From NCBI GenBank assembly GCA_027405735.1, contig JAPEHQ010000011.1, positions 1,302,001 through 1,366,000 of the forward strand: DNA of 64,000 nucleotides. The letters are read 5' to 3'. Below are positions 37,138-47,852 of the stretch, one piece after another. The translations under genes and the position numbers were made by a program. Source of the DNA: Mucor racemosus (taxonomy: Eukaryota; Mucoromycota; Mucoromycetes; Mucorales; Mucoraceae). Within the stretch, counting starts at the first letter, position 1. Each line of letters begins with the position of its first letter. The notes beneath the pieces are model-generated. The model was not told the origin of the DNA and did not search any database. It saw only the letters and a program-made list of their open reading frames with translations.

Positions 37138-39346
37138 TTAATGCATTTTTTTATGGAACTCTGTATCACTAGCAGATGCTGAAGTGTTTGCAGCTGTAGT
37201 TTTGTCTAAAAAGTACAATTGTTCATCTGAATCTGACTCTTCTTCTTGCTTTGTCCAATTGAAAATATTGCTATCATTCAATATAACATTTGCAGTATCT
37301 GTCAAAAATTCAGTAGCAATTTGAGAGAATGTGCGTCCACCTTCTGCCAATTCACTGACTGATTCTTGACTAGTACTATCATTCCTGAATACATTATCTG
37401 AATCAAAATCACTAAATACATCGGGACCAATTTCGTTAATGACCTCTGTAATATCTTGAGATAGCTTTTCACGAAGTTGACGCAGATTTGCAGTACTATC
37501 AGGATCTACTAAAGCAACATACAATGGTCGAAGAGACCTAAAAAAAAAAAAAAAAAAAAAAAAGGCGTCAATCATATGAATCAGAACAATTATTGCTATT
37601 TCTCAAAAAAAAAACTTACTTGAATACATCAACACCATTTTCTGCAAATCTCATGGATGCATAACTGACAAAGGGAAGCATAGTCCATGTTAAAAGTGGA
37701 TACAAGATTGTCTGGAACCAGTCCAATTCCGATTTTAAGCAAACCCAAAGCACAATAACAGTATACAATCCATATAATAAAGGAATCAGCACCATACCTA
37801 CTAAAAACTTCCATGTGGCCAATACATCTCTACCAGCAACTTTGACTGATGAACTCGCTAATGCATCTTTGGCTTTTTTAGCACTGAGAGCTTTTGCTGT
37901 AATTACAATTGGTAAATTCAAAATAGATCTATTGAAATGTGTAAATGAGAACGTTTCCCTTTCTTGTGTTTTTGCGCGAAACTTACCCTGGAAATGATAA
38001 TAAACCCCATACAATCAATACACCCACACGATACCATAATAAGAAAAATGTTCGCCATCCTCTCAAGTTGATTTCTGGCACTTGATGGTCTCTTAATCCA
38101 TGATATTTAAGCAGCTGGTTATATGCCAACACCTTTTGTTGTAAATCAATCACACGAGGATCATCCTTGTACAAATTATATCCAATAACAAATCGTCTAT
38201 TCAAATCTACCACTTGTGCAATATGTAATCGTCGATGAGCAGGTTTATACAATCTTCTTGCTGCCTGAATGACCATTAATGTTTGATCATTTGGTACATT
38301 TACAGTGACTGATTTGAGTGCATAAAATATGGTATCTAACAAATTGGAGCATGCTTCACGTTTCTGTTGTCCTCCTTGCTTGAACTGTTCAACCAGATCT
38401 GCAGGGATAGTAATGGGATTACCAAATTCAATCACTGCTCTTGAACGAAATCGATGAGCATGAAAATAATTCAAACCACAAGGTACAATTTTGACATCTA
38501 AGCCAGGATATTTAGCCATTGCACCCAGTGCCATGATGGTAACACCGGCTTTGAAGGGCAACATCTCGGCACGATCATGGCTACCACCTTCAGGAAAAAT
38601 AGTAATACAACGGCCATTATTTAATTCCTCATACACACGTTCATAAACTGAATCTTGATCAATGTGAGGTAAACATTTATAAGCTGTACCGGATGATTTT
38701 GTCAAATGTTCTAATGCTTTTTTATCGGTGATGGGATTGGATATCAAAATTTCAGTATCTGATATAACTTGTGTGATTTTAAAGATACCAGCATTACGAG
38801 GGAGAATAATTGAATCATGAGGTTGCAATTGTGTGGTGAATTTCGTATCCATGCCATGAATTTTAAGTGGATCTGTCTTGGGATTGAGAAGGTGAATACG
38901 ACCATGGCCAGCTTCTGCTAAATCTTGAGGTCTTTTGACAGGAACTAAAAATGGTAAAATAGGTTAGGTTTCTGCTTGTTTATGTGGAAAAAAAAAAAAA
39001 AAAAAAAAATCTTACTAGGATGGAAAAAACTTGCAAGGAATCCAATGCCTTTTTGTTGCATTGATTTAGCCGCCATTAAAAAAGATACTCTTCTATTACA
39101 TTCTCTCATTACAATCAAAGGGTCCACAAACTTGAATTTGCAATTAGTGTTTCTTTATTTATTTTTTTCTGATATAATTGTTGTACTTACTTGGTTAGCG
39201 TGAGGAGCAGCCACAAAAATAAGTGGACCTTCTAGTGGAACTTTATGTGATCCTCTAGGCCTTATCTCTCGGAAAAAGACATCGAGCATAATGTTGAATA
39301 ACCATAAAGCACCATCATAAAATATGTCGCCTTTCTGTTTATTCAT
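37138..39346 (-). CDS. Glycerol-3-phosphate/DHAP acyltransferase (Gpt2/Sct1 family)
   Basis: First acylation step of phospholipid and triacylglycerol synthesis at the ER. Five exons on the minus strand: 39191-39346, 39016-39130, 37987-38944, 37620-37928 and 37138-37537; 645 residues, somewhat shorter than yeast Gpt2/Sct1 (about 750). PlsC acyltransferase blocks: IRPRGSHKVPLEGPLIFVAA, then HANQFVDPLIVM (block I), ITIFPEGGSHDRAEMLPFKAG (block III) and VKIVPCGLNYF (block IV). Two hydrophobic stretches follow, WYRVGVLIVWGLLSF and FLVGMVLIPLLYGLYTVIVLWV, and another near WTMLPFVSYAS, giving the C-terminal membrane part. The tail is acidic and Ser/Thr-rich, a likely phosphorylated regulatory region as in yeast. 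Introns 2 and 4 contain long homopolymer tracts (about 20 bases). Gpt2 and Sct1 are paralogues in yeast; I cannot say which this represents. Confidence 0.9.
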
Positions 39347-39827
39347 TTGTGCTTGTATTTGCTATTGTGAGAAGAAAAGAAAACAAAAATGACATATTGT
39401 GGAGAATGAAAATCTTGTTGGTGTTGTAGATCCACAAAACATTTCAGAAATGCAGTTTGGAATTCCCGCATGCGACAGTCACTGGAGTCATGGTTTCGTA
39501 CAAACCAACATTGTTTGAACTGCATATCAAAAGGATCACTTCTTGTTGTTGTTATGTTGAATACGATTATTAAAGCCTTTGCCAGACATTGTTTTACTTG
39601 GAACCAGTTTATTTAAAATTTTCAAATCATACTATACACGAGAGATAACATCATCATGGGCTCAAAAGGAATGCTCTATTAAAAAATGAATGCTGCGTTT
39701 AATGGGGACAATCCTAATATTACACTTTCAAATAAACTTCTTGTAGACGCCCTCATGAGGATAACTGAACTTTTAGAAAACTAACTTCTAAACTTCAAAA
39801 TCAGAGCGTACCTTTACATATATATAA
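39347..39827. other. Upstream region of the acyltransferase gene
   Basis: Promoter side of the acyltransferase gene up to the border of repeat D4. A 60-codon frame at 39343-39525 (minus) runs into the gene start region without an ATG-linked fit and is probably chance. Confidence 0.4.
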
Positions 39828-41228
39828 CTAACCTCTTATGCATACCAAACAATTCCCAAGATCTACTTTAGACACGGCTAAATGGATATAAATTGGTCGC
39901 ATTATTCTACCTGCTCCTGAATTTATTTTATATTTCACAAAAGACTCAAAAACACATACAATTTACTGCTTTTCCCTTAAAAACTGGGTCCGACTTTTCA
40001 TCCCTGCTCAACTATTTTTTTTTTCTCATTAAATAACACCAAGAAAAATTTGTATGAGAATGTACCTGAGGTGTTCAGCTTTAATCCAAAAACAAGTATC
40101 CGGAAATATCCTATTTTTTGCAGTTGGTATACATTTTTCAATGCTAATGTTTCAAATTTTCATAGGTATTTCACCGCTAAAATCAAAAACTTTGACCTTT
40201 CATATCTCTACAAAAAATTAAGCTATACTAACATTTTATAATAATAAAACTTACTCGTTTTAAAGTACTCTATAACATATTCAAGTATGGAAAAATTTTG
40301 AGCACTTTTATTTTTTTTTCATTTTTTGGACATTTTTTTAATAGATTATAAAATATTCGTTAAATTGAGCAGTACTTTTTCTACATGCATGTCGTCAACC
40401 TTGTTGAGCTCTCTCGTACCCAATTTAGTTTTTATCAAATTATTGATTTTTCGTGGAGATATCCTCAAAAATGTGTATAAAGAGATACCTTTGTTTCTAG
40501 CTTCAATTTTTCCCTTATATACCCTTATCCCAGATTCTGAATTTGAAAAAAAATTGGACAAAAAGCACGTTTTATCAACGCGAAATGCAGCTAGAAGGTT
40601 CTTCAATGGCTCGATCAATAGATAATTGTTTTGCACATTATTTGCAGTATTTATATTTAAAGTGTGTTTACAAAAAGTGATGTGTATCGTCAAAAAACCT
40701 CCAAAATTTCTATCGTATTTTACGCAAAATTTAACGTGAAACGTTTGTCTGAATTTTATTTAGATAGATGCAAAATTTAAAACTCTACAAAAACTATTTA
40801 ATACACTAGGTCTACTTACTTTGCAATTCATGAGCTACTATACGATTTTGTTTTTTTGGTCGTTTTCTCGTCGATTTGTCAGATCGATTTTGAAACCCAG
40901 TTGCCATAAGGTTAAGCTGTAATATGCGCTACTATTTTGATTATCTCGACGAAAAATCAATATTTTTTCCTGAAACAAAAAATGCAGAGGAGCGGTCTGC
41001 TGGGCCTACCTTGTGAATACAAAAAATTAACATCTCAATTTTGGTGCTTAATTTTTACAATCGATTTTAGGTCAATTTTGATTAATATTAGGCCATTGCG
41101 CTAATATTCGGGTATTAACTATTTCATTTTTGGACAGAGCAATAATCCATTACAGGAAAGGTACATTGTCTTTAAAAATTGGACTCAATATTGGGCGAAA
41201 ACATTCGAAAACCATCTGAAAACTGAAA
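39828..41228 (-). repeat. Repeat D, copy D4 (carries the empty LTR site)
   Basis: Reverse-orientation D copy, nearly full length, with core at about 40415-40535. Near 40340 it reads, on the minus strand, AATCTATTAAAAAAATGTCC, the same point where D3 is split by a solo LTR. It ends directly against the left arm of the 6.1-kb inverted repeat. Confidence 0.8.
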
Positions 41229-41230
41229 CC

Positions 41231-41641
41231 TGGTAGTATATTTTCAGGATTGATAAATAGTACTTAAAAAAGAATACAATTAAAAAAGAATGAGTAATGC
41301 ATCAGTTCTTCAACTGTATAATAAAAACAAGATATCGTTTATTTAGATATAAAAGTATGGCCTTTTATATTGATTTGACATTGAGATCCTGAGATTTAAT
41401 TTAAGAAGGCATTATTGTAAACCATTAGATCTGTTTGATAGTGATCTATGGATTGAAATGGATCAATCATTATTTTACCGCTCTTGCAGAGCTTGTGAGT
41501 TGTCTTGTTTCAATGCTGCGCTAAATGCGCTTGGATGCTGATTTGATAGTTACTTGACTGGTTAACCGCTGGGATGAAATAATATGGTGTCATAATTGAG
41601 GTCCAAGCGTTCTCGGTAATTACTGGATTAAACTTGGTACG
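41231..41641 (-). mobile_element. Truncated family A LTR, copy A3 (outer end of left arm)
   Basis: Matches the 3' about 410 bp of the LTR (in LTR orientation) in reverse, from near TAGTATATTTTCAGG to GGTACG, where the match stops and the unique part of the arm begins (TCAAGTGTAATTTAGG). The first about 115 bp of the LTR are missing. Mirrored by copy A5 in the right arm. Confidence 0.8.
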
Positions 41642-42363
41642 TCAAGTGTAATTTAGGCATTTAATTGCCAAATGTATCGAATCAAGATGAAGTTGGTTGA
41701 TTGATATAACTGATAATAAATGCAATGTTATTTATTGAATGGGTGCATATAAATGTACTGTATAAAGCAAAGCTTACTTTTTTCGAATAAAATTACTAAT
41801 AATTCTGATTAACATCATCAATAAGTTCAAAAATTATAATTAAGCGCAATAATTGCTACTGAATCACTTAATTTGATATCCAGAAAACTCTTGAGGTATT
41901 CATTCTTTTTTTTTTTTGGCAGTACTGCAACTCATACCTCAATATGACTGGATATTAATTAATTAGAGAAAACAAAACTGGTAAAAAGCTGATACTCAAC
42001 AATGTACATCAAGGTCAAGATAGATAAAAAGTGCAGTCATTGTGTAGTGGTGGAAATCGCAACATTTTGATAGATAGAAATTACAGGGCCAAGACGTCGT
42101 GTTTGCTTCAAGATTTTTAAAAGGGTTTAAAAGCATATTTCATCAAACTTACTTAGATCTTAAATACTCACCATATACTATTAGTATCATCTTGTTTTTT
42201 ATTTAATTGCTGTATCAGTAAAAATTAAGCTTTTCATAGCTTACTGTATATCAATAATGACAGTGGGATATTTCTAAGTTTAGATTGACATTTATTATCA
42301 TAAAGCCTGCTGATGTGCTGATGATACGTTTGATACTACTGTAAATGGAACCAGTTAATTTAG

Positions 42364-42533
42364 TTTATGGAATTTGATTGCAAATACGAGGAACCATTTG
42401 TAAGTACTTATGTTGGTTTTGGTAAAGCACTGAATAAATTGGCTTGGGCACAGACGGCAAAAAGGTGGTAATAGGTTCCAGTGATGGACATGTTTATGTT
42501 TATGTTTATGTTTATGTTTATGATAATGGAGAG
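42364..42533 (+). pseudogene. Dynein intermediate chain exon-like fragment, left arm
   Basis: A 170-bp stretch bounded by AG (42362-42363, in AATTTAG) and GT (42534, in GAGGTAAGAC). Three frames joined by two 1-nt losses give pieces LWNLIANT, EEPFVSTYVGFGKALNKLAW and DGKKVVIGSSDGHVYVY...DNGE. Their order and spacing match the last WD-repeat of cytoplasmic dynein 1 intermediate chain, where human proteins read LWNL..DTE.P, then ALNRVRWA, then G..VAVGDSEG, then YDVGE. A Val-Tyr hexanucleotide repeat expansion (42491-42520) interrupts the final strand. Frameshifts and isolation from other exons make it a non-functional fragment. Family assignment is by memory of conserved residues, not by search. 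Confidence 0.6.
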
Positions 42534-43295
42534 GTAAGACTAAAACTCAATGTAAATCACCTCTAGCGCAATAAATATAAAGTAAGACTATATTACCATC
42601 AAATAAACTACCACACAATATTAACACGTATAAACATTTACAGTAATAAGCTTAAATCAAGTGGGTACAGCATCGTAAATCCTTGAAAAAGTTCTCAAGT
42701 ATTATAAAATCTCTTATTTTTAAGACTTACAAGGCTTATAAGCGGAATATTAATTTCAATAATTATTCTTGTCCAGATCATCAATTTTGACATTTTTTAA
42801 TTTTTTTTTTTTGGTTTTGCAAATCTAGAGTTAATTCTACTACCGATTATAAAAACAAAAAGTATACACATATACAGAATTTAGCGCTCTATTTGCTCAA
42901 TAAAAAATAACAAACATTTTTATTACAAAATATTACATGAAAATCCTTTAACCAAAAAACCGTTTTTGGGGCAAAAGTACAAATTTTTATTACTTAACAT
43001 TTGATATTAAGCTTTTATAAAATGCGTATTAGCTATGGCTACAATTTTCTCTCATAATGTAGTATGTTTAAACGTTGATTTTGGTATCAAAATTTGATTT
43101 TTCTGTTTTTTGATCAAAATCATGAGTGTTGGTAAGGGTGAAATGAATCCCGAAAAATGTCCGCTACAAAGTCTGAATTTTCAGACCGTATATGGTTAAA
43201 TATAAGAAAAGTAAAGAAAAAAATCCATTTTTTATTAAAAGCTTAGATATAACTGCTGTAGTATAAGAGACTTAGTAGCCGTTCAATCATGCTAT

Positions 43296-44375
43296 TGTCG
43301 TATATTTTCAGGATTGATAAATAGTACTTAAAAAAGAATACAATTATAAAAGAATGAGTAATTAATCAGTTCTTCTGTTTAGGACATAGACTATACTGGG
43401 TACATGTATTACTAGTAGAAGTGCTCAAAGGATTATGTAGACATTATTCTTAGCATAGAAGGATGAGTATGAGGTGATAATGATGTATGCCAATTTTATT
43501 TCATTTAGTTATGTTACATTTGGTCTATGATGAAATGGTGTAGCCTGAGATCCTGAAGTGAGCCAATCATGAACTCGTTCCTGGAAATGGAATTCAACTA
43601 TTCCATTTGTATCAACATTCACGGTCTAAAGTAAATCAAGCATGAAGATCCTATATACTTAACTTGGTCGTATCCTACTAAACTTGCTATGGCCAACCTA
43701 TTATATCATCATGTTGTAATCAACTAGTTCTTCAAGAAGATGAAATCATACTTTCATACACTCTGTATTGTAGACTCTATATCCACGCTTCCAAAACATA
43801 TAAATACCCTGAATCCTGATGTCGTTCAAGATGGATTCGTTATCTTTTACCTACAATATACTCAATAAATATATCTAGTTTTAACTTTATTTTCTAGTTA
43901 TTCATTGTGTATATTTAAACATCTTCAACTGTATAATAAAAACAAGATATCGTTTATTTAGATGTAAAGGTATGGCCTTTTATATTGATTTGACATTGAG
44001 ATCATGAGATGTAATTTAAGGCACTATTGGACCATTAGATCTGTTTGATAGTAATTTTTGGATTGAAATGAATCAATCATAATTTAACCGTTCTTGCAGA
44101 GCTTGTGAATTGTTTTGTTTCAATGCTGCGCTAAATATGCTTGGATGTTGATTTGATAGCTACTTGATTGGTTAACTGCTGGGATGAAATAATGTGGTGT
44201 CATAATTGAGGTCAAAGCGTTCTTGGTAATTACTGGATTAAACTTGATACGCTAGAAGTTTCTTATATCCGATATCAAGACTTGCACTTCAATACATGTC
44301 GTAGTCAATAGATTGTAAGATGTATTGATACTGTAGAAGGTGATAATGTATAATACTAGTAGGTGGAATACAACA
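43296..44375 (-). mobile_element. Solo LTR, family A, copy A4, split by LTR B
   Basis: Begins TGTCGTATATTTTCAGG at 43296 and ends GGTGGAATACAACA at 44375. Removing the nested element (546 bp) and its 5-bp duplication leaves exactly 529 bp, the length of A1 and A2. The bases flanking it (GCTAT left, ATTAT right) do not form a duplication; together with repeat C lying beside it as at A1, this suggests that the two sides were joined by recombination between LTRs at different sites. Confidence 0.85.
43376..43921 (+). mobile_element. Solo LTR, family B (546 bp), nested in LTR A4
   Basis: Starts TGTTTAGGACATAG and ends ATATTTAAACA, so the termini TGTTTA/TAAACA are inverted. Flanked by TCTTC at 43371-43375 and 43922-43926; the uninterrupted family A sequence has one TCTTC at this point. 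A TATA-like CATATAAATACC (about 43797) precedes an AATAAA (about 43864), giving plus orientation. Unrelated in sequence to family A. No second copy in the window. Confidence 0.88.
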
Positions 44376-45277
44376 ATTATCATCATTTGTAAATATGTTT
44401 ATAGCTATAATGTTTACGGCAACAATGGCTTTTGCTCGAAAATAAACTTAAATACTGTAGCATTCACTGCTTAAATATACACCGCAAGACAAATCTAAGA
44501 TTATAAATGTTATTTTATCACTCATAAAATTTAAACAAATTAACCTTTTTTAAACTTACTATTTTAGCTGACGATTGCCAGCTGTAAAAAGATTTGTTTT
44601 CAAGTATAGTATATATACAATCAAAACTATTATGGTAATTAGGCAAGACATTATATTGTTCTTTTTTTTTTTTGTGTTTCTATATTATTTGAAATTTTAT
44701 CACTTTCCTGGAACATTTCGTGAGTTTGTAGCCAATTCTGGCTTTTCGTTGAATAGATATAAATATCATTGCCTCCGATTTGATCTGGTAATCAAGAAAT
44801 ACGCTCAAAAATACAGTAGTAAATAATAATATGTGATCTTAGAATGCAGTTAAATGAAAATATCAGACTCTAATATAACAATATAACGACTGCTACCTAT
44901 ACTAAAAACATTAGTCCCTTATGCTAGCATGCGTATTCAGATAAAAGAAAAGAATACCAGCTTGATAGTCTGATATACCTTATCAAACGGCGAATATATC
45001 CTTGAAAAAATATGAAAACAAAAAGTGAGAAACAACACACGTAGAAAAGGATTTACAGGGATTTACATTATTTAGCGCATTTAAAACCCTGCTAAATTGC
45101 ACATTTCAGCCAATGTAAAAGCATTATTACAACGCCTGAACTATAAACTAAGCAAAATAGGTAATATCTGTTACTATAATAGAAACATGCATTTTCTACC
45201 AGAAAAACCGGCTCTCATATCATAGATTCATTAAAAAATTGCAAAAGTAGGCCCGTAGAGCAATGCCGTAATTGAGA
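44376..45277 (-). repeat. Repeat C, copy 2 (inner spacer of the inverted repeat)
   Basis: Reverse complement of the window start (1-899), diverged by short indels and substitutions. It sits beside a family A LTR on the same side as copy 1, but without the CGTAAA that separates them in copy 1. The 83-codon frame at 44575-44826 is disrupted in copy 1 and not counted as a gene. Confidence 0.75.
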
Positions 45278-46034
45278 ATAGCAAGATTGAACGGCTACAT
45301 CTTTTATATACTACGGTATATCTAAGCTTTTAATAAAAAATGGATTTTTTTCTTTACTTTTCTTATATTTAACCATATACGGTCTGAAAATTCAGACTTT
45401 GTAGCGGACATTTTTCGGGATTCATTTCACCCTTACCAACACTCATGATTTTGATCAAAAAACAGAAAAATCAAATTTTGATACCAAAATCAACGTTTAA
45501 ACATACTACATTATGAGAGAAAATTGTAGCCATAGCTAATACGCATTTTATAAAAGCTTAATATCAAATGTTAAGCAATAAAAATTTGTACTTTTGCCCC
45601 AAAAACGGTTTTTTGGTTAAAGGATTTTCATGTAATATTTTGTAATAAAAATGTTTGTTATTTTTTATTGAGCAAATAGAGCGCTAAATTCTGTATATGT
45701 GTATACTTTTTGTTTTTATAATCGGTAGTAGAATTAACTCTAGATTTGCAAAACCAAAAAAAAAAAATTAAAAAATGTCAAAATTGATGATCTGGACAAG
45801 AATAATTATTGAAATTAATATTCCGCTTATAAGCCTTGTAAGTCTTAAAAATAAGAGATTTTATAATACTTGAGAACTTTTTCAAGGATTTACGATGCTG
45901 TACCCACTTGATTTAAGCTTATTACTGTAAATGTTTATACGTGTTAATATTGTGTGGTAGTTTATTTGATGGTAATATAGTCTTACTTTATATTTATTGC
46001 GCTAGAGGTGATTTACATTGAGTTTTAGTCTTAC

Positions 46035-46204
46035 CTCTCCATTATCATAAACATAAACATAAACATAAACATAAACATGTCCATCACTGGAACCTATTAC
46101 CACCTTTTTGCCGTCTGTGCCCAAGCCAATTTATTCAGTGCTTTACCAAAACCAACATAAGTACTTACAAATGGTTCCTCGTATTTGCAATCAAATTCCA
46201 TAAA
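46035..46204 (-). pseudogene. Dynein intermediate chain exon-like fragment, right arm
   Basis: Exact-length (170 bp) mirror of the fragment at 42364-42533, with the same AG and GT borders, the same frame breaks and the same hexanucleotide expansion. It therefore was already broken before the arms were duplicated, or has been kept identical by conversion between arms. Confidence 0.6.
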
Positions 46205-46927
46205 CTAAATTAACTGGTTCCATTTACAGTAGTATCAAACGTATCATCAGCACATCAGCAGGCTTTATGATAATAAATGTCAATCTAAACTTAGAAATAT
46301 CCCACTGTCATTATTGATATACAGTAAGCTATGAAAAGCTTAATTTTTACTGATACAGCAATTAAATAAAAAAACAAGATGATACTAATAGTATATGGTG
46401 AGTATTTAAGATCTAAGTAAGTTTGATGAAATATGCTTTTAAACCCTTTTAAAAATCTTGAAGCAAACACGACGTCTTGGCCCTGTAATTTCTATCTATC
46501 AAAATGTTGCGATTTCCACCACTACACAATGACTGCACTTTTTATCTATCTTGACCTTGATGTACATTGTTGAGTATCAGCTTTTTACCAGTTTTGTTTT
46601 CTCTAATTAATTAATATCCAGTCATATTGAGGTATGAGTTGCAGTACTGCCAAAAAAAAAAAAGAATGAATACCTCAAGAGTTTTCTGGATATCAAATTA
46701 AGTGATTCAGTAGCAATTATTGCGCTTAATTATAATTTTTGAACTTATTGATGATGTTAATCAGAATTATTAGTAATTTTATTCGAAAAAAGTAAGCTTT
46801 GCTTTATACAGTACATTTATATGCACCCATTCAATAAATAACATTGCATTTATTATCAGTTATATCAATCAACCAACTTCATCTTGATTCGATACATTTG
46901 GCAATTAAATGCCTAAATTACACTTGA

Positions 46928-47337
46928 CGTACCAAGTTTAATCCAGTAATTACCGAGAACGCTTGGACCTCAATTATGACACCATATTATTTCATCCCAG
47001 CGGTTAACCAGTCAAGTAACTATCAAATCAGCATCCAAGCGCATTTAGCGCAGCATTGAAACAAGACAACTCACAAGCTCTGCAAGAGCGGTAAAATAAT
47101 GATTGATCCATTTCAATCCATAGATCACTATCAAACAGATCTAATGGTTTACAATAATGCCTTCTTAAATTAAATCTCAGGATCTCAATGTCAAATCAAT
47201 ATAAAAGGCCATACTTTTATATCTAAATAAACGATATCTTGTTTTTATTATACAGTTGAAGAACTGATGCATTACTCATTCTTTTTTAATTGTATTCTTT
47301 TTTAAGTACTATTTATCAATCCTGAAAATATACGACA
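46928..47337 (+). mobile_element. Truncated family A LTR, copy A5 (outer end of right arm)
   Basis: Mirror of A3. It starts at CGTACCAAGTTTAATCC and ends with the true LTR end ATACGACA at 47337. Immediately outside, another family A fragment (A6) begins in the opposite direction, so two LTR pieces meet tail to tail. Confidence 0.8.
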
Positions 47338-47852
47338 CAGGATATTGTTTATTTAGATATTATGAAAGTATGACCTTTTATATTGGTTTGACATTGAGAT
47401 CATGAGATGTAATTTAAGAAGGCACTATTGGACCACTAGATCTGTTTGATAGTAATCTATGGATTGAAATGGATCAATCATAATTTAACTATTCTTGCAG
47501 AGCTTGTGAGTTGCCTTGTTTCAATGTTGCGCTAAATGTGCTTGGATGTTGATTTGATAGTTACTTGATTGGTTAACCGCTGGGATGAAATAATATGGTG
47601 TCATAATTGAGGTCCAAGAGTTCTTGGCAATTACTTGATTATACGTGGTACGCTAGGAGTTTCTTATATCCGATATCAAGACTTTGCACTTCAATGCATA
47701 TCGTAGTCAATAGATTGTAAGATGTATTGGTACTAGGGGTGTTGACGAGCCCAGCTTATGCTAGTAAATTTGGCTGGCAAAACCCAGCTCTACACCAATA
47801 CTAATTGATAATGTAGAAGGTGATAATGTATGATACTAGGTGGAATACAACA
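47338..47852 (-). mobile_element. Family A LTR fragment, copy A6, with small insertion
   Basis: Reverse-orientation family A LTR that begins inside the element (CAGGATATTGTTTATTT, compared with AAGATATCGTTTATTT in A2) and runs to the proper end GGTGGAATACAACA at 47852. About 85 bp of its 3' end (LTR orientation) are lost at the junction with A5. A small insertion of about 69 bp lies near 47735-47803. Confidence 0.75.
47735..47803. mobile_element. Possible miniature hAT-like insertion
   Basis: Extra DNA absent from the other family A LTRs, starting AGGGGTGTTGACGAGC, with a related inverted end (GGTGTAGAGCTGGG when read from the other side). Flanking words ATTGGTACT and ATTGATAAT may be a decayed 8-9-bp duplication. 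Start AGGGGTG resembles hAT termini. Too short and diverged for certainty. Confidence 0.3.

Larger units (their letters stand above)
41231..47337. repeat. 6.1-kb inverted repeat: two 2-kb arms around a 2-kb centre
   Basis: Left arm 41231-43295 and right arm 45278-47337 are reverse complements over about 2.06 kb with only scattered differences (for example around 42190 vs 46370, and at the inner edge). Each arm has, from outside in, a truncated family A LTR, about 0.7 kb without features, an exon-like dynein fragment with a TTTATG repeat, and an AT-rich block containing CCGTTTTTGGGGC. The inner ends read TTCAATCATGCTAT (left) and its near-complement ATAGCAAGATTGAA (right). The centre (43296-45277) is not symmetrical: a solo LTR split by another LTR, then repeat C in reverse. 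Low divergence between arms implies a recent origin or ongoing conversion. Confidence 0.9.

Noticed and set aside
42488..42522. TTTATG hexanucleotide array as a telomere-like or CRISPR-like repeat
   Set aside because: It is a short coding-repeat expansion inside the dynein-like fragment; the unit differs from fungal telomeres and there are no spacers.
44575..44826. 83-codon frame in repeat C copy 2
   Set aside because: Disrupted in copy 1 and consists mainly of Phe/Lys/Tyr codons expected in AT-rich DNA.
41231..47337. Intact retrotransposon or DNA transposon spanning the inverted repeat
   Set aside because: No reverse transcriptase, integrase or transposase sequence was found on either strand, and the outer ends are truncated LTRs.
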